DNA from: Streptococcus cuniculi
GTDB taxonomy: Bacteria > Bacillota > Bacilli > Lactobacillales > Streptococcaceae
DNA: 38,293 nt
Direction of reading: 5' to 3'
Assembly (NCBI RefSeq): GCF_001921845.1
Contig: NZ_MSJM01000011.1
Span: 1-38,293 of the forward strand
Shown here: piece after piece, positions 1 to 8,697 of the stretch
Layout of the letters: the number at the start of each line of letters is the position of its first letter
Position numbering within the stretch: position 1 is the stretch's first letter
Translations under genes and position numbers: made by a program
Notes under the pieces: generated by a model
What the model was told of the DNA's origin: nothing
Seen by the model: only the letters and a program-made list of their open reading frames with translations
Databases searched by the model: none

Positions 1-130
1 TAACATGTCAACTACTTTTTGAATTTTTTTTGAATTTTTTTCAATTCTCCATGTCTGGCAATACGGAAAAGGCCGAGGTCATCTTACTGCTAATATAATC
101 TACTACAAATCACCCATGCTTGTCAAGAGG
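1..130 (-). promoter_or_regulatory. Probable tandem rRNA-type promoter region reading out of the window
   Basis: No gene is visible here. On the minus strand a TTGACA lies at 126-121, with a TAGATT-like -10 about 18 bp further on (102-97). A second TTGACA lies within the first 10 bases, preceded by A/T-rich phased tracts (about 14-47) that resemble an UP element. Two TTGACA boxes with an A-tract in front are typical of streptococcal rrn promoters, and an rRNA operon next to hpf would fit. The second -10 and any rRNA lie outside the window, so this is inference. Confidence 0.4.
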
Positions 131-168
131 AAATAAAAATATCTGCAGAAATCTGCAGATATTTTTTT
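131..168 (-). terminator. Terminator after hpf
   Basis: Stem 139-148 pairs perfectly with 153-162 over a 4-base loop, extended by A/T pairs on both sides. It lies directly after the hpf stop codon. T-tracts occur on both strands, so it may work in both directions. Confidence 0.75.
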
Positions 169-709
169 AAGCTTTGACTTCTAGTAAACCAAGACCACCG
201 TCTTCACGTTTGTAAATGACATTTGTTGTAGAGTCTTTCGCATCTGTATAGATGAAGAAATCGTGTCCTAGCAATTCAAGCTGTAAAATGGCTTCTTCTA
301 AGTCCATTGGTTTCAAATCAACTTGTTTGGTACGAACAACTTTTACTTCTTCTTCAGCTTGTTCGACTAATTCTTCTGTAAACAATTGGCTAGTTGATAC
401 TTTTTGACGATTTTTCTTTTCAATTTTTGTTTTATTTCGACGGATTTGGCGTTCAATCTTATCCACTACTAAGTCGATTGAGCCGTACATGTCTTGAGAA
501 ATATCTTCTGCACGAAGTGTGATGGATCCTAATGGGATAGTCACTTCTACTTTGGAGCGTTTATCACGGTATACTTTTAGATTTACTTTCGCATTTAACT
601 CTTGGTCTGCGTGGAAGTATTTTTCAATCTTAGCTACTTTTTCTTCGACGTAACTACGAAGAGCGTCTGTTACTTCGATGTTCTCTCCACGAATGCTAAA
701 TTTAATCAT
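167..709 (-). CDS. hpf: Long-form ribosome hibernation promoting factor
   Basis: This 180-aa protein has the two-part build of long HPF. An N-terminal domain of about 100 residues (MIKFSIRGENIEVT start, basic stretch RQIRRNKTKIEKKNR) binds the small-subunit decoding region. A linker leads to a C-terminal domain (about 122-180, VVRTKQVDLKPMDLEEAILQ, GHDFFIYTDA) that dimerises two ribosomes into 100S particles. In the family it silences and protects ribosomes in stationary phase. It has its own promoter after comFC and its own terminator. The gene sits next to comFC as in many streptococci. Confidence 0.96.
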   Translation of the reverse strand: MIKFSIRGENIEVTDALRSYVEEKVAKIEKYFHADQELNAKVNLKVYRDKRSKVEVTIPLGSITLRAEDISQDMYGSIDLVVDKIERQIRRNKTKIEKKNRQKVSTSQLFTEELVEQAEEEVKVVRTKQVDLKPMDLEEAILQLELLGHDFFIYTDAKDSTTNVIYKREDGGLGLLEVKA

Positions 710-750
710 AGTAAGTACCTCTTTCTAAGCTTTCGCTTTTGTTCACTACT

Positions 751-778
751 ATTATACCATATTAGGATTTTTTTGCAA
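751..778 (-). promoter_or_regulatory. Promoter of hpf
   Basis: On the minus strand, TTGCAA (778-773), a 16-bp spacer and a perfect TATAAT (756-751) lie about 40 bp before the hpf start codon, just after the end of comFC. hpf can therefore be transcribed without the competence operon. Confidence 0.7.
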
Positions 779-785
779 ACGTTTA

Positions 786-1451
786 CTAACGAGCAAGTGA
801 AAAACTTGCGACTGTTTTCGCACCGCTTTTCATCAACACTTGCTTGGCTAACTGGACGGTCGAACCTGTTGTGTAGATATCATCTACTAGGATAATGTTT
901 TCGGGAACAGTTATATTTTCTACAATAGAAAAGGGTTGTTTTAGTTCTAGCCGTTCTTGACGAGTCTTATCTGATTGCTTTTTAGTATCTTCTTTTTGAA
1001 GAAAGTCCTGAAAGGAAAGTCCTGCGCTATTGAGCAAACCTGTGACTTGGTTAAAGCCACGCTCTGCCATTCTCTTGTCGCTAATAGGAATAGGGACAAG
1101 TGTATGGCCTCTCTTATCTTTGAAATAGGTCTGTAATTCAGTTGCAAATACAGTCCGCAGCAGATAATCACCGACAAATTTGTAGCGACTGAAATAGTCT
1201 GCCATGTGCTCATTGTAGCGATAAAGGCTTTCATGGGAGACAGTTGCGCCTTGTTTCTCCCAATAGAGACAGTCGGAACAGACGTTTTTTTCGCCTTCTT
1301 TAAAGCAAGTCGGGCAATGCATATCTGATATAGGTGAGAACCCCTGCTGGCAATCCAGGCATATCCCTTCCCGCTCTTTCTTTAATAGAAGAATATCTGA
1401 AAACAAGACCCGCTTTTTAAGAGTTTGCTGACATAGTAGACACAGTGCCAT
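786..1451 (-). CDS. comFC: ComFC, late-competence phosphoribosyltransferase-like protein
   Basis: This 221-aa protein has an N-terminal Zn-ribbon-like region with four Cys pairs (CLLC near residue 4, CLDC, CPTC, CSDC, all within the first 63 residues). The type I phosphoribosyltransferase fold follows, with the PRPP-binding signature IILVDDIYTTGSTV near the C-terminus. In transformable Firmicutes ComFC works with the ComFA helicase on incoming single-stranded DNA in the cytoplasm; its chemistry is not firmly settled. The start overlaps the end of comFA by 35 bp, which implies coupled translation in one competence operon. It appears intact. Confidence 0.95.
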   Translation of the reverse strand: MALCLLCQQTLKKRVLFSDILLLKKEREGICLDCQQGFSPISDMHCPTCFKEGEKNVCSDCLYWEKQGATVSHESLYRYNEHMADYFSRYKFVGDYLLRTVFATELQTYFKDKRGHTLVPIPISDKRMAERGFNQVTGLLNSAGLSFQDFLQKEDTKKQSDKTRQERLELKQPFSIVENITVPENIILVDDIYTTGSTVQLAKQVLMKSGAKTVASFSLAR

Positions 1452-2727
1452 ATCCTGCCTCCTGATTCATCAATCGAATTTCCTGAATGGCCTTTTCAAT
1501 CGCACGGTTAGTCCCGTTATGAAAGAAGAGCAATTCCCCTGTCGGTCTCTCCATGCTCCTGCCAACTCGTCCAGAAATCTGGATAAGAGACGACGATGTA
1601 TAGAGATAATGATTAGCCTGCACCACAAAAACATCGACACAGGGAAAGGTAACACCGCGTTCCAAAATCGTTGTTGTCACTAGAATCTGGATTTCCTGCT
1701 TGCGAAATTGTTCAACGATTTCCAGACGATTTTCGGTCTGGCTGGACACGAATCCGATACCTTGGTCTGGAAAATAATCTGCTAGCAACTGGGCAAAGGC
1801 TTGCCCCATACGAATTTCAGGTAGAAAAATCAGTAGCGGAAAGCCTGTTTGTCGCTGCTCGGCGATTTTTTGGGCTAATTTGGGAACCATCTTGTTCTTC
1901 TTGAGATGTTTATCAAAGTGAGCTAGCCAGAGCTTTTGCGGGACAACTAGTGGATTGCCATGGAAACGCCGTGGCAATCGCAGGCGGTGCAGTTCTCCTG
2001 CGCGAACCTTTCGATCCAATTCGTCTGTCGAAGTAGCTGTCAAAAACATGGTGACACCATCGTCTTTGACGGCATTGTCTACAGCACGATAGAGCATGGG
2101 ATTATCTACATAGGGAAAGGCATCAACTTCATCAATCAGGACCAAGTCAAAGGCCTGATAAAACTTGAGCAATTGGTGGGTCGTCGCAATGACCAAGGGT
2201 GTGCGAAAATAGGAATCTGCTGTACCGTGTAACAGACTAATTGGACAGGTAAAATCATGCTGTAGGCGCTTATACAACTCGATACAAACATCAATCCGTG
2301 GACTGGCTAAACAGACCGCCCCACCTGCATCAATCGTATCTGCCACAACTTGATAGATCATTTCGGTCTTTCCAGCTCCTGTCACGGCATGCACCAAGGT
2401 ATCTTTTCTAGCTTGAAATTGCTGCCGAAGCGCATCTGAAATCCCTTGTTGCCAAGCGGTCAACTGTCCTTGCCATTTTAAAGAGTTTTGTGGTGGAAAG
2501 GGCTGTTGAGGAAAATAGTACAGTTCCTCATCCGTCCTGACACGTCCTAACAATATGCACTCCCTGCAATACCGAGCACCATTTGGTAATTGGTGCCTGT
2601 CTTCAAATACGGTGGAGCACCGAAAGCAGGCCTTATCTGCCGTCTGGCTTGGTAGCGTCTGAGCCTGCTGGCGCTCTTCTTCTGTTAATTGATGATGCGT
2701 AAATAATCGTCCGTAGTAATCTGTCAT
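1417..2727 (-). CDS. comFA: ComFA, DNA-uptake helicase of competence
   Basis: This 436-aa DEAD-like superfamily 2 ATPase is thought to pull or process single-stranded DNA entering through ComEC. Visible parts are a four-cysteine zinc site (CFRC and CREC, residues about 35-58), Walker A VTGAGKTE (about residues 115-122), Walker B LIDEVDAF, motif III TATST, and a C-terminal helicase domain ending in QISGRVGRS (motif VI). The length is normal. The ATG at 2727 is preceded by no Shine-Dalgarno sequence, but a competence sigma box sits 7 bp upstream, so the message may be leaderless. comFC follows with overlap. Confidence 0.96.
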   Translation of the reverse strand: MTDYYGRLFTHHQLTEEERQQAQTLPSQTADKACFRCSTVFEDRHQLPNGARYCRECILLGRVRTDEELYYFPQQPFPPQNSLKWQGQLTAWQQGISDALRQQFQARKDTLVHAVTGAGKTEMIYQVVADTIDAGGAVCLASPRIDVCIELYKRLQHDFTCPISLLHGTADSYFRTPLVIATTHQLLKFYQAFDLVLIDEVDAFPYVDNPMLYRAVDNAVKDDGVTMFLTATSTDELDRKVRAGELHRLRLPRRFHGNPLVVPQKLWLAHFDKHLKKNKMVPKLAQKIAEQRQTGFPLLIFLPEIRMGQAFAQLLADYFPDQGIGFVSSQTENRLEIVEQFRKQEIQILVTTTILERGVTFPCVDVFVVQANHYLYTSSSLIQISGRVGRSMERPTGELLFFHNGTNRAIEKAIQEIRLMNQEAGYGTVSTMSANS

Positions 2728-2734
2728 ACTTATT

Positions 2735-2742
2735 TATTCGCA
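2735..2742 (-). promoter_or_regulatory. SigX/ComX box (CIN-box) for comFA-comFC
   Basis: On the minus strand the octamer TGCGAATA differs by one base from the streptococcal competence-sigma consensus TACGAATA. It is the only such site before comFA and lies 7 bp from its ATG. Expression is therefore expected only during competence. Confidence 0.75.
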
Positions 2743-2758
2743 ATTTTTATCCGAAAAC

Positions 2759-2787
2759 TTGTCATCTGTGCAAAAACTTAGTACAAT
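2759..2787 (+). promoter_or_regulatory. Promoter of yigZ, apparently leaderless
   Basis: TTGTCA (2759-2764), an exact 17-bp spacer and TACAAT (2782-2787). Transcription would start about 7 bases downstream, which is the yigZ ATG at 2794. No Shine-Dalgarno sequence lies in the few bases between. Confidence 0.7.
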
Positions 2788-2793
2788 CATGGT

Positions 2794-3426
2794 ATGAAAG
2801 AATATCGAACCCTTACTGCTGACGGAATGGCAGAAGAAGAAATTAAAAAATCGCGTTTTATCTGCCATTTAAAACGGGTGGCTTCAGAAGAAGAAGCCCG
2901 TGACTTTATCAATGCGATAAAAAAAGAACATTATCGCGCCACCCATAACTGCTCTGCTTTTATCCTTGGGGAAAACATGGAAATCAAGCGGTCATCAGAC
3001 GACGGTGAGCCTTCTGGAACTGCTGGCGTGCCCATGCTGACCGTTTTGGAAAACAATCAACTGACCAATGTGGCAGCCGTTGTCACCCGCTATTTTGGTG
3101 GGGTTAAACTAGGGGCTGGAGGCTTGATTCGGGCTTATGCTGGAGCAGTCGCCCATGCCGTGTCTGAAATTGGGATTGTTGAGGTCAAGGAACAGCAAGG
3201 CATTGCGATTACGATGAACTATTCCCAGTATCAGGAATTTGCTAATTGGCGGACGACGCATGCTTTAGAAGAATACGATACTGAATTTTTAGCGGATATT
3301 CGGACCATGATTTTTACGGATAAGAAAGAGACGCAGGACATCATAGACAGTCTGACAGAATTTTACCATGGAAAAATCCAAGTAGAAAAGGCTGATTTCC
3401 GTATCGTTGAAATCCCTGTGCATTGA
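2794..3426 (+). CDS. yigZ: IMPACT/YigZ family protein
   Basis: This 210-aa protein matches the UPF0029/IMPACT family. The N-terminal domain (about 1-130) carries the family signatures [13 protein letters not shown] and [18 protein letters not shown]-terminal DUF1949-like domain follows, with an alpha/beta fold related to EF-G domain V. Eukaryotic IMPACT binds GCN1 and damps the eIF2 kinase Gcn2; the bacterial role is not established. The gene is divergent from comFA with only 66 bp between them. It ends in its own terminator and looks complete. Confidence 0.9.
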   Translation: MKEYRTLTADGMAEEEIKKSRFICHLKRVASEEEARDFINAIKKEHYRATHNCSAFILGENMEIKRSSDDGEPSGTAGVPMLTVLENNQLTNVAAVVTRYFGGVKLGAGGLIRAYAGAVAHAVSEIGIVEVKEQQGIAITMNYSQYQEFANWRTTHALEEYDTEFLADIRTMIFTDKKETQDIIDSLTEFYHGKIQVEKADFRIVEIPVH

Positions 3427-3429
3427 TAA

Positions 3430-3455
3430 CACCTATCGTAGTGATAGGTTTTTTA
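3430..3455 (+). terminator. Terminator after yigZ
   Basis: Arms ACCTATC (3431-3437) and GATAGGT (3443-3449) with a 5-base loop, followed by a T-run. It lies directly downstream of the yigZ stop. Confidence 0.8.
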
Positions 3456-3457
3456 TA

Positions 3458-3487
3458 TTTTACAAACGTTGGAGACAGGAGTATACT
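3458..3487 (+). promoter_or_regulatory. Promoter of cysK
   Basis: TTTACA (3458-3463), an 18-bp spacer and TATACT (3482-3487), followed by a strong GGAGGTG ribosome site about 10 bases before the ATG at 3515. Confidence 0.65.
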
Positions 3488-3514
3488 GATAGCAATAAGA
3501 AATGGAGGTGCCGT

Positions 3515-4435
3515 ATGGCGATTTATCAAAATATTACTGAATTAGTTGGACATACTCCCATCGTGAAATTAAATCATCTCGTACCAGAAGGGGCTGCGGA
3601 GGTGTATGTGAAGTTGGAAGCCTTCAATCCTGGCTCATCTGTCAAAGACCGGATTGCTTTGGCCATGATTGAGCAGGCTGAAAAAGACGGTATTATCAAA
3701 CCTGGAGATACCATTGTCGAGCCGACCAGCGGAAATACTGGAATTGGACTCGCTTGGGTTGGAGCTGCAAAAGGCTACAAGGTCATCATTGTTATGCCTG
3801 AAACCATGAGTATTGAGCGCCGTAAAATCATTCAAGCCTACGGAGCAGAACTGGTTCTCACTCCTGGTAGCGAGGGAATGAAGGGAGCGATTGCCAAGGC
3901 GCACGATATTGCAGCAGAACGAAATGGTTGGGTACCTCTTCAATTTGCAAATCCTGCTAATCCAAAAGTCCACGAGGACACGACTGGTCAAGAAATTCTA
4001 GAAGCCTTTGGTGCAACAGGACTCGATGCCTTTGTTTCTGGAATTGGGACCGGTGGAACGATTACAGGTGTCTCTCATACTCTCAAACAAGCAAATCCCG
4101 CTATCAGCATTTACGCTGTCGAAGCTGACGAGTCAGCAGTCTTGTCTGGGGAAGCACCTGGACCTCACAAAATCCAAGGAATTTCAGCAGGATTCATTCC
4201 TGATACTTTGGATACCAAGGCTTATGACCACATTATCCGCGTCAAATCAGATGATGCGCTTGCAACTGGTCGTGCGGTCGGTGGACAAGAAGGGTTCCTT
4301 GTCGGAATTTCTTCGGGGGCTGCGATTTACGCTGCGATTGAAGTTGCAAAAGAACTAGGAGCTGGTAAAAAAGTATTAGCAATCCTTGCTGATAACGGTG
4401 AGCGTTACCTATCTACTGCCCTTTATGAGGGATAA
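3515..4435 (+). CDS. cysK: O-acetylserine (thiol)-lyase, cysteine synthase A
   Basis: This 306-aa PLP enzyme makes cysteine from O-acetylserine and sulfide. The PLP lysine is K44 in NPGSSVKDR, the substrate loop is TSGNTG, and the glycine-rich phosphate cradle is GTGGT. All are intact and the length is normal for CysK. The frame is open 36 codons further upstream, but GGAGGTG just before 3515 and family alignment ([15 protein letters not shown]) place the start at 3515. It has its own promoter and a shared convergent terminator. Confidence 0.96.
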   Translation: MAIYQNITELVGHTPIVKLNHLVPEGAAEVYVKLEAFNPGSSVKDRIALAMIEQAEKDGIIKPGDTIVEPTSGNTGIGLAWVGAAKGYKVIIVMPETMSIERRKIIQAYGAELVLTPGSEGMKGAIAKAHDIAAERNGWVPLQFANPANPKVHEDTTGQEILEAFGATGLDAFVSGIGTGGTITGVSHTLKQANPAISIYAVEADESAVLSGEAPGPHKIQGISAGFIPDTLDTKAYDHIIRVKSDDALATGRAVGGQEGFLVGISSGAAIYAAIEVAKELGAGKKVLAILADNGERYLSTALYEG

Positions 4436-4446
4436 GTGAAGCATAC

Positions 4447-4478
4447 AAAAGGAATTGGAGCATGCTCCAATTCCTTTT
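4447..4478. terminator. Perfect 32-bp palindromic terminator between convergent genes
   Basis: The sequence from AAAAGGAATTGG to its exact complement is a perfect inverted repeat without a loop spacer, with A and T runs at the ends. It separates cysK (plus) from the S1-domain gene (minus) and should stop transcription from both sides. It overlaps the last two bases of the S1 gene's stop. Confidence 0.85.
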
Positions 4479-4839
4479 ACTTTTCTTGCTTTTCTAAATA
4501 CTTTTTGGCTTCTTTAATCCAATGCGGTAGACTCTTAGCTAGAGGTTCAAAACCGATTTTGTAGCGGTCACTTGTAAAGCGGTGAGGACGCGGGACCTTC
4601 TGCTTTTCTTCTTCTAGCGTTCGTAGAGATAGGCTAGCTTTCTGACTGTATTCATCGAAATCCACCACTTGAACGAGAAGTTCCTGTCCAATCTTTAGTT
4701 GGTCTCGGATATTATCAACATAACCTGTTTTGATTTCTGAAATATGAATCAATCCAGTTGTTCCATTATCTAGTTCTATGAAGGCTCCGTAAGGCTGAAT
4801 GCCGGTCACTGTCCCGCGTAGTTTCTCTCCAATTTTCAT
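4477..4839 (-). CDS. Small S1-domain RNA-binding protein (GSP13/YugI/CvfD type)
   Basis: This 120-aa protein has one S1 OB-fold (about 1-72; GEKLRGTVTGIQPYGAFIEL, GLIHISEI, ASLSLR) and a basic C-terminal tail. That matches general stress protein 13/YugI and pneumococcal CvfD, which act as RNA-binding post-transcriptional regulators. The frame is open further upstream, but MKIGEKLRG at 4839 is the family start and has GAGG about 6 bases before it. The ATG lies one base after the stop of the HAD-cyclophilin gene, so the two are translationally coupled. The RNA targets cannot be seen here. Confidence 0.88.
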   Translation of the reverse strand: MKIGEKLRGTVTGIQPYGAFIELDNGTTGLIHISEIKTGYVDNIRDQLKIGQELLVQVVDFDEYSQKASLSLRTLEEEKQKVPRPHRFTSDRYKIGFEPLAKSLPHWIKEAKKYLEKQEK

Positions 4840-4840
4840 C

Positions 4841-6241
4841 TTAATCCTCAATCTCGATTGTTTCAATGATGACATCTTCGACTGGTTTATCCATGGCACC
4901 TGTTTCGACAGCAGCAATAGTATCTAAAACAGCGTAGGATGCTTCATCTCGCAATTGACCAAATACGGTGTGGCGTTGGTCTAAATGCGGTGTTCCACCT
5001 TGTTCTGCATAGATTTCTGCAATCGGTGCTGGCCAACCACCTCGTTCTAATTCCTTTTTAGCATACGGTAGGTTAGTATTTTGAACGATGAAAAATTGAC
5101 TACCGTTGGTATTTGGTCCTGCATTAGCCATCGAAAGCGCTCCGCGGATATTAAAGACTTCCATTGAGAATTCGTCTTCAAACGCCGCTCCATAAATGGA
5201 CTCACCACCCATACCTGTTCCGGTCGGATCACCACCTTGAATCATGAAATCCTTGATGATACGGTGGAAAATCACACCATCATAGTAGCCGTCTTTAGCA
5301 AGCGCCACAAAGTTTGCGACTGTTTTTGGTGCAATATCAGGGAATAATTGCAAGCGCAAGTCACCATGATTGGTCTTAATCGTCGCACGTGGTCCCTTGA
5401 CATTTTCTAAATCTAACTGTGGGAAATATTTTTCTTTTTCTACCAAACCAAACTCCTCCAAGGCATGTAAAATGCCATCTTCTTCTACTGTTTTTGTGAT
5501 GTAATCTGCTTTTGCGGCTAAATCAGGATGAGACACGCCCATGGCAACACTAATTCCTGCATAATCAAAGGCTTCTAAGTCATTTAATCCATCGCCAAAG
5601 ACCATGACATTTTCTGGTTTTAAACCAAGGTGCTCAACAACTGCGGCAATCCCTGCTGCCTTCGATGCGTCTTGCAGGATAATATCCGATGAGATTGCTT
5701 CCCAACGGACGCTACGCATGTCTTCTTGCAAGTCTGCCGGAAGTTCGACCTCTCTACCTTCTTGCTCAAAAGTCCAAATCTGATAAATAGAATTTTCTTT
5801 ATAAAAATCGGGATCTGTTTCCAAATTTTCATAAATAATATCAATGGTCTTGCTGATGCGCTCATCGCGGTGAGACAGGGTTGCCTTATGGCCTCCCATT
5901 AAGCCGTAATCAATTCCTTCGGCCTTGGTCCACTCGATACAACGTTCTACCAGCTCTGTCGGAATCGCTTTTTGACGGATAATATTTCCTTTTGCATCCT
6001 CAACAAAACTGCCGTTAATCATGGCAAAATAGTCCGGCTTCAAGGCCTGCAATTCTGGTACTACACCGTAAATAGCACGCCCAGAAGCAATCCCAGTTAA
6101 AATCCCTTTTTCTTTCAAGGATTTAAAGACATGAGTCAGGGATGCTGGGACATAGCCCGTATCCTTAACACGCAAGGTATCATCAATATCAAAAAAGATA
6201 ATTTTTATTTTCTTAGCTTTGTATTTTAATTTTACGTCCAT
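4841..6241 (-). CDS. HAD-IIB (Cof-type) phosphatase fused to cyclophilin peptidyl-prolyl isomerase
   Basis: This 466-aa protein joins two enzymes. Residues about 10-270 are a Cof-type HAD hydrolase, with nucleophile and acid pair D18/D20 in FFDIDDT and the C-terminal [10 protein letters not shown] metal site. Residues about 283-466 are a cyclophilin with [19 protein letters not shown] and NTNGSQFFI. The same fusion is common in streptococci, where it is annotated as a bifunctional protein; neither substrate is known. There is no signal peptide, so it acts in the cytoplasm. An AAAGGAG site precedes the ATG. The S1 gene follows after one base. Confidence 0.93.
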   Translation of the reverse strand: MDVKLKYKAKKIKIIFFDIDDTLRVKDTGYVPASLTHVFKSLKEKGILTGIASGRAIYGVVPELQALKPDYFAMINGSFVEDAKGNIIRQKAIPTELVERCIEWTKAEGIDYGLMGGHKATLSHRDERISKTIDIIYENLETDPDFYKENSIYQIWTFEQEGREVELPADLQEDMRSVRWEAISSDIILQDASKAAGIAAVVEHLGLKPENVMVFGDGLNDLEAFDYAGISVAMGVSHPDLAAKADYITKTVEEDGILHALEEFGLVEKEKYFPQLDLENVKGPRATIKTNHGDLRLQLFPDIAPKTVANFVALAKDGYYDGVIFHRIIKDFMIQGGDPTGTGMGGESIYGAAFEDEFSMEVFNIRGALSMANAGPNTNGSQFFIVQNTNLPYAKKELERGGWPAPIAEIYAEQGGTPHLDQRHTVFGQLRDEASYAVLDTIAAVETGAMDKPVEDVIIETIEIED

Positions 6242-6263
6242 AAATCTCCTTTTACCGCTTCCT

Positions 6264-6272
6264 ATTATATCA
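6264..6272 (-). promoter_or_regulatory. Extended -10 promoter of the HAD-cyclophilin gene
   Basis: On the minus strand TGA-TATAAT forms an extended -10 with a perfect hexamer, overlapping the end of liaR. No good -35 is seen, which is usual for this promoter type. Confidence 0.5.
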
Positions 6273-6914
6273 TGATTCTGGGTCTTGCGCTACCAGTCCA
6301 TGCTGAAAGGCATACACAACTGCTTGCGTCCGATCACTCACAGCTAATTTGGACAAGATGTTAGAGACATGGGTTTTCACCGTTTTCAATGAAATAAAGG
6401 ATTCGTCGGCAATCCGTTGATTGTCGTATCCCTTAGCAAGCAGGGTCAAAATTTCCTTTTCACGCGCTGTCAAATCCTCGTGCAAAGCAGGGTGGCGTTT
6501 TTGATGTTCCATTTTCTTTTCAACTTCCGTTTCAATGGCAAGCTCTCCTTGATAGACCTTGCGAATGGCTCGGACAATTTCTTCTGCACTCGATGTTTTT
6601 AGCATGTAGCCTTTGGCACCTGCTTTTAAGACAGGATAAATCTTTTCATTGTCAAGATAGGAGGTCAAAATCAAGACTGCTGCTTCTTTCCATTCTTTGA
6701 GAATCTCTAAGGTCGCATCCACTCCAGACAACTGGGGCATTACCAAATCCATGACGATAATGTCTGGATGTAATTCCAGAGCTTTTTCCACTCCTTCTTG
6801 ACCATCGCTGGCTTCTGCGATGACCTCAATATCTGCTTGTAAATTTAAAAAACTTTTTAATCCTAGGCGGACCATCTCATGATCATCCACCAGTAAGACT
6901 CGAATCTTGCTCAT
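6270..6914 (-). CDS. liaR: LiaR/VraR response regulator
   Basis: This 214-aa NarL-type regulator has a receiver domain with D10/D11 and phospho-acceptor D56 (VMDLVMP), T84 and K106. A LuxR-type helix-turn-helix follows at about 147-205 ([22 protein letters not shown], split here by family motif). As the last gene of liaFSR it is expected to bind promoters of cell-envelope stress genes when phosphorylated by LiaS. It overlaps liaS by 32 bp. All phosphorylation residues are present. Confidence 0.95.
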   Translation of the reverse strand: MSKIRVLLVDDHEMVRLGLKSFLNLQADIEVIAEASDGQEGVEKALELHPDIIVMDLVMPQLSGVDATLEILKEWKEAAVLILTSYLDNEKIYPVLKAGAKGYMLKTSSAEEIVRAIRKVYQGELAIETEVEKKMEHQKRHPALHEDLTAREKEILTLLAKGYDNQRIADESFISLKTVKTHVSNILSKLAVSDRTQAVVYAFQHGLVAQDPES

Positions 6915-7902
6915 GTTCTTTTCCTTTCAATAGTGGTACGCGAATGTCGATTGCCACTCCCTTATCCGGTGCGGTGCGAATTTTCACGGTTCCGGCCATA
7001 TCTTCAACCCGTTCCTGAATGTTTTGCAGGCCGTAGCTGACTTCTTGTTCATCATTTTTGACAAAGCCGACTCCATCATCGGTCATTTTTAACTGGATTT
7101 CATATTCTGATTGTACAAGATAGACATCCAGATGGCGCGCTTTTGAGTGGCGTAGGGTATTGCTGATAATTTCTTGGCCAATTCGGAAAAAATGCTCCTC
7201 AATCGCGGTTGGTAATTCCTCCACCTCATGATGAAAATGCACTTCAATATTGCTCTTATCGCTGACCTCGCGCAAAATCACCTCAAATCCTTCGACCAAA
7301 TCCTTACCATCTAACTCACTAGGACGCAGGTGTAAGAGCAAAATCCGCAAATCCCGCTGGGCCGTTTCAATTGTATCTTTGACAATACCCAATTGTTGCT
7401 GCAAGGTATCTGCCTGAATCGTGTCCAAACTGCTCGATAGTCCTGATAAAATCATACTGCTAGCAAATAATTCCTGACTGACCGTATCATGTAAGTCACG
7501 GGCAATCCGCCTGCGTTCACTTTCGACAATCTCTTCTTTTTTAACCAAGTCATGATTGTCAACCAACTGCACCTGACGGGTCAAGCCCCGTACCTTTTCA
7601 GATAATTGGAGCAAGAGCTGGTCATCTTCTGACGAGCTGCGGATATTCTTGTTTTGAATAATGGCACGGATTTTCTGCCGCATCCCTTGGGTAGCAACAA
7701 TCGCAACGGATTGAACCAAAACGACCAAGAAAAAGGTCAGAATGACAATCAAGAGAAAGACGGTAAACATAAATTGTTCTGTCGTCCATAAGGACACGTT
7801 AAAGAAAGAGTGGTGGAGCAGAGGAAAGACTGATGCCAACACCACCAAGACAATCAAGGTGGCATACCAGGCGAGAAGAAGAATGGTTCCTTTCTTAATC
7901 AT
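6883..7902 (-). CDS. liaS: LiaS/VraS sensor histidine kinase
   Basis: This 339-aa kinase has two N-terminal membrane segments (about 6-29 and 44-70) with a very short outer loop, typical of intramembrane-sensing kinases. A coiled linker leads to the HisKA_3 phospho-histidine H138 in RRIARDLHDTVSQE and an HATPase domain (FRIGQEIISNTLRHSKA, TDDGVGF). It phosphorylates LiaR in response to cell-wall damage and is held in check by LiaF. It overlaps liaF by 4 bp (ATGA) and liaR by 32 bp. Confidence 0.95.
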   Translation of the reverse strand: MIKKGTILLLAWYATLIVLVVLASVFPLLHHSFFNVSLWTTEQFMFTVFLLIVILTFFLVVLVQSVAIVATQGMRQKIRAIIQNKNIRSSSEDDQLLLQLSEKVRGLTRQVQLVDNHDLVKKEEIVESERRRIARDLHDTVSQELFASSMILSGLSSSLDTIQADTLQQQLGIVKDTIETAQRDLRILLLHLRPSELDGKDLVEGFEVILREVSDKSNIEVHFHHEVEELPTAIEEHFFRIGQEIISNTLRHSKARHLDVYLVQSEYEIQLKMTDDGVGFVKNDEQEVSYGLQNIQERVEDMAGTVKIRTAPDKGVAIDIRVPLLKGKEHEQDSSLTGG

Positions 7903-8594
7903 ACGCGAACCACCTCCACATCACCAAAAATACAATTGACAACCACTTTTACCCGCTTATGGGAATCCTTATAGTAGGGGCTTGCAATTGAGAAACTCTC
8001 GTTGCGCAAATCCCAGTAAGATAAGCCCAAGAAATAGACCCTGCCGTATAAGCTAGATGCTGATAGCGAAACTTCGACATCAATGGGAATGATAATCTTG
8101 GTTTTACCGAAGGTCTTACGGACCACGACAATATTGTCACGACCGACCAAAATCGTCTCATCAAGATCAACGACGTCATTACCAAAGAGACGGACAATAT
8201 TGATATCCTCAAAACCGTAAGAGTCCTGCGAATGGTCTTGATTGCCAAACCACTTGGTCTTTTGCTTATGTGCTTCAAGCGCCGTATCCTCAAAATGTAG
8301 ATGCGTGTACTGATTGCGCTTCTCATAGCGGGAGAAGAAGTTGATCATCATGTAGATTAAGAGGAAGATGACTCCGATGATAAAGTAGGGATTCAAGACA
8401 AAGACCAGAAAGATTAAAAAAATCGCACTGGAGAGAAAGACACTCGTAATCTTTCTACCTGTCACATACCAAATTCCAAGGAGTAACAAGGCAAATAGTA
8501 AGATGGTCCGAGCCGTCTCACTTGCCAGGACATCAAAACAAGCCAAGGTAAAAATAATACTTTCTACTAGTAAAAAAAACTGGACTTTTCTCAT
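7899..8594 (-). CDS. liaF: LiaF/VraT, membrane inhibitor of LiaS
   Basis: This 231-aa protein has about four membrane segments in the first 90 residues (paired strings near 5-50 and 52-85). A conserved beta-rich C-terminal LiaF domain follows (about 115-231; FGNDVVDLDETIL, NCIFGDVEVVRV end). In the family LiaF keeps LiaS inactive until cell-wall antibiotics act. It is the first gene of a three-gene operon with tight overlaps. Confidence 0.93.
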   Translation of the reverse strand: MRKVQFFLLVESIIFTLACFDVLASETARTILLFALLLLGIWYVTGRKITSVFLSSAIFLIFLVFVLNPYFIIGVIFLLIYMMINFFSRYEKRNQYTHLHFEDTALEAHKQKTKWFGNQDHSQDSYGFEDINIVRLFGNDVVDLDETILVGRDNIVVVRKTFGKTKIIIPIDVEVSLSASSLYGRVYFLGLSYWDLRNESFSIASPYYKDSHKRVKVVVNCIFGDVEVVRV

Positions 8595-8615
8595 CGCGTG
8601 ATTCCTTTCCTTACT

Positions 8616-8644
8616 ATTGTACCAAAATTCTCCAGAATTACCTC
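8616..8644 (-). promoter_or_regulatory. liaFSR promoter with an inverted repeat in place of a good -35
   Basis: On the minus strand a TACAAT -10 (8621-8616) lacks a recognisable -35. The dyad AATTCT-cc-AGAATT (8626-8639) covers the spacer and -35 edge. A weak -35 with a dyad fits activator control, possibly by LiaR itself, since these operons are autoregulated in the family. The operator role is inference. Confidence 0.4.
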
Positions 8645-8658
8645 CTTCTAGGGTAGGG

Positions 8659-8688
8659 AAAAAACAGCCCAGTGGGCTGTTTTTTTTT
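8659..8688. terminator. Terminator between stkP and liaF
   Basis: Arms AAAAAACAGCCC (8659-8670) and GGGCTGTTTTTT (8674-8685), followed by more T on the plus strand and T6 on the minus strand. It ends the stkP operon before liaF begins. Confidence 0.85.
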
Positions 8689-8697
8689 ATTCCCTAT

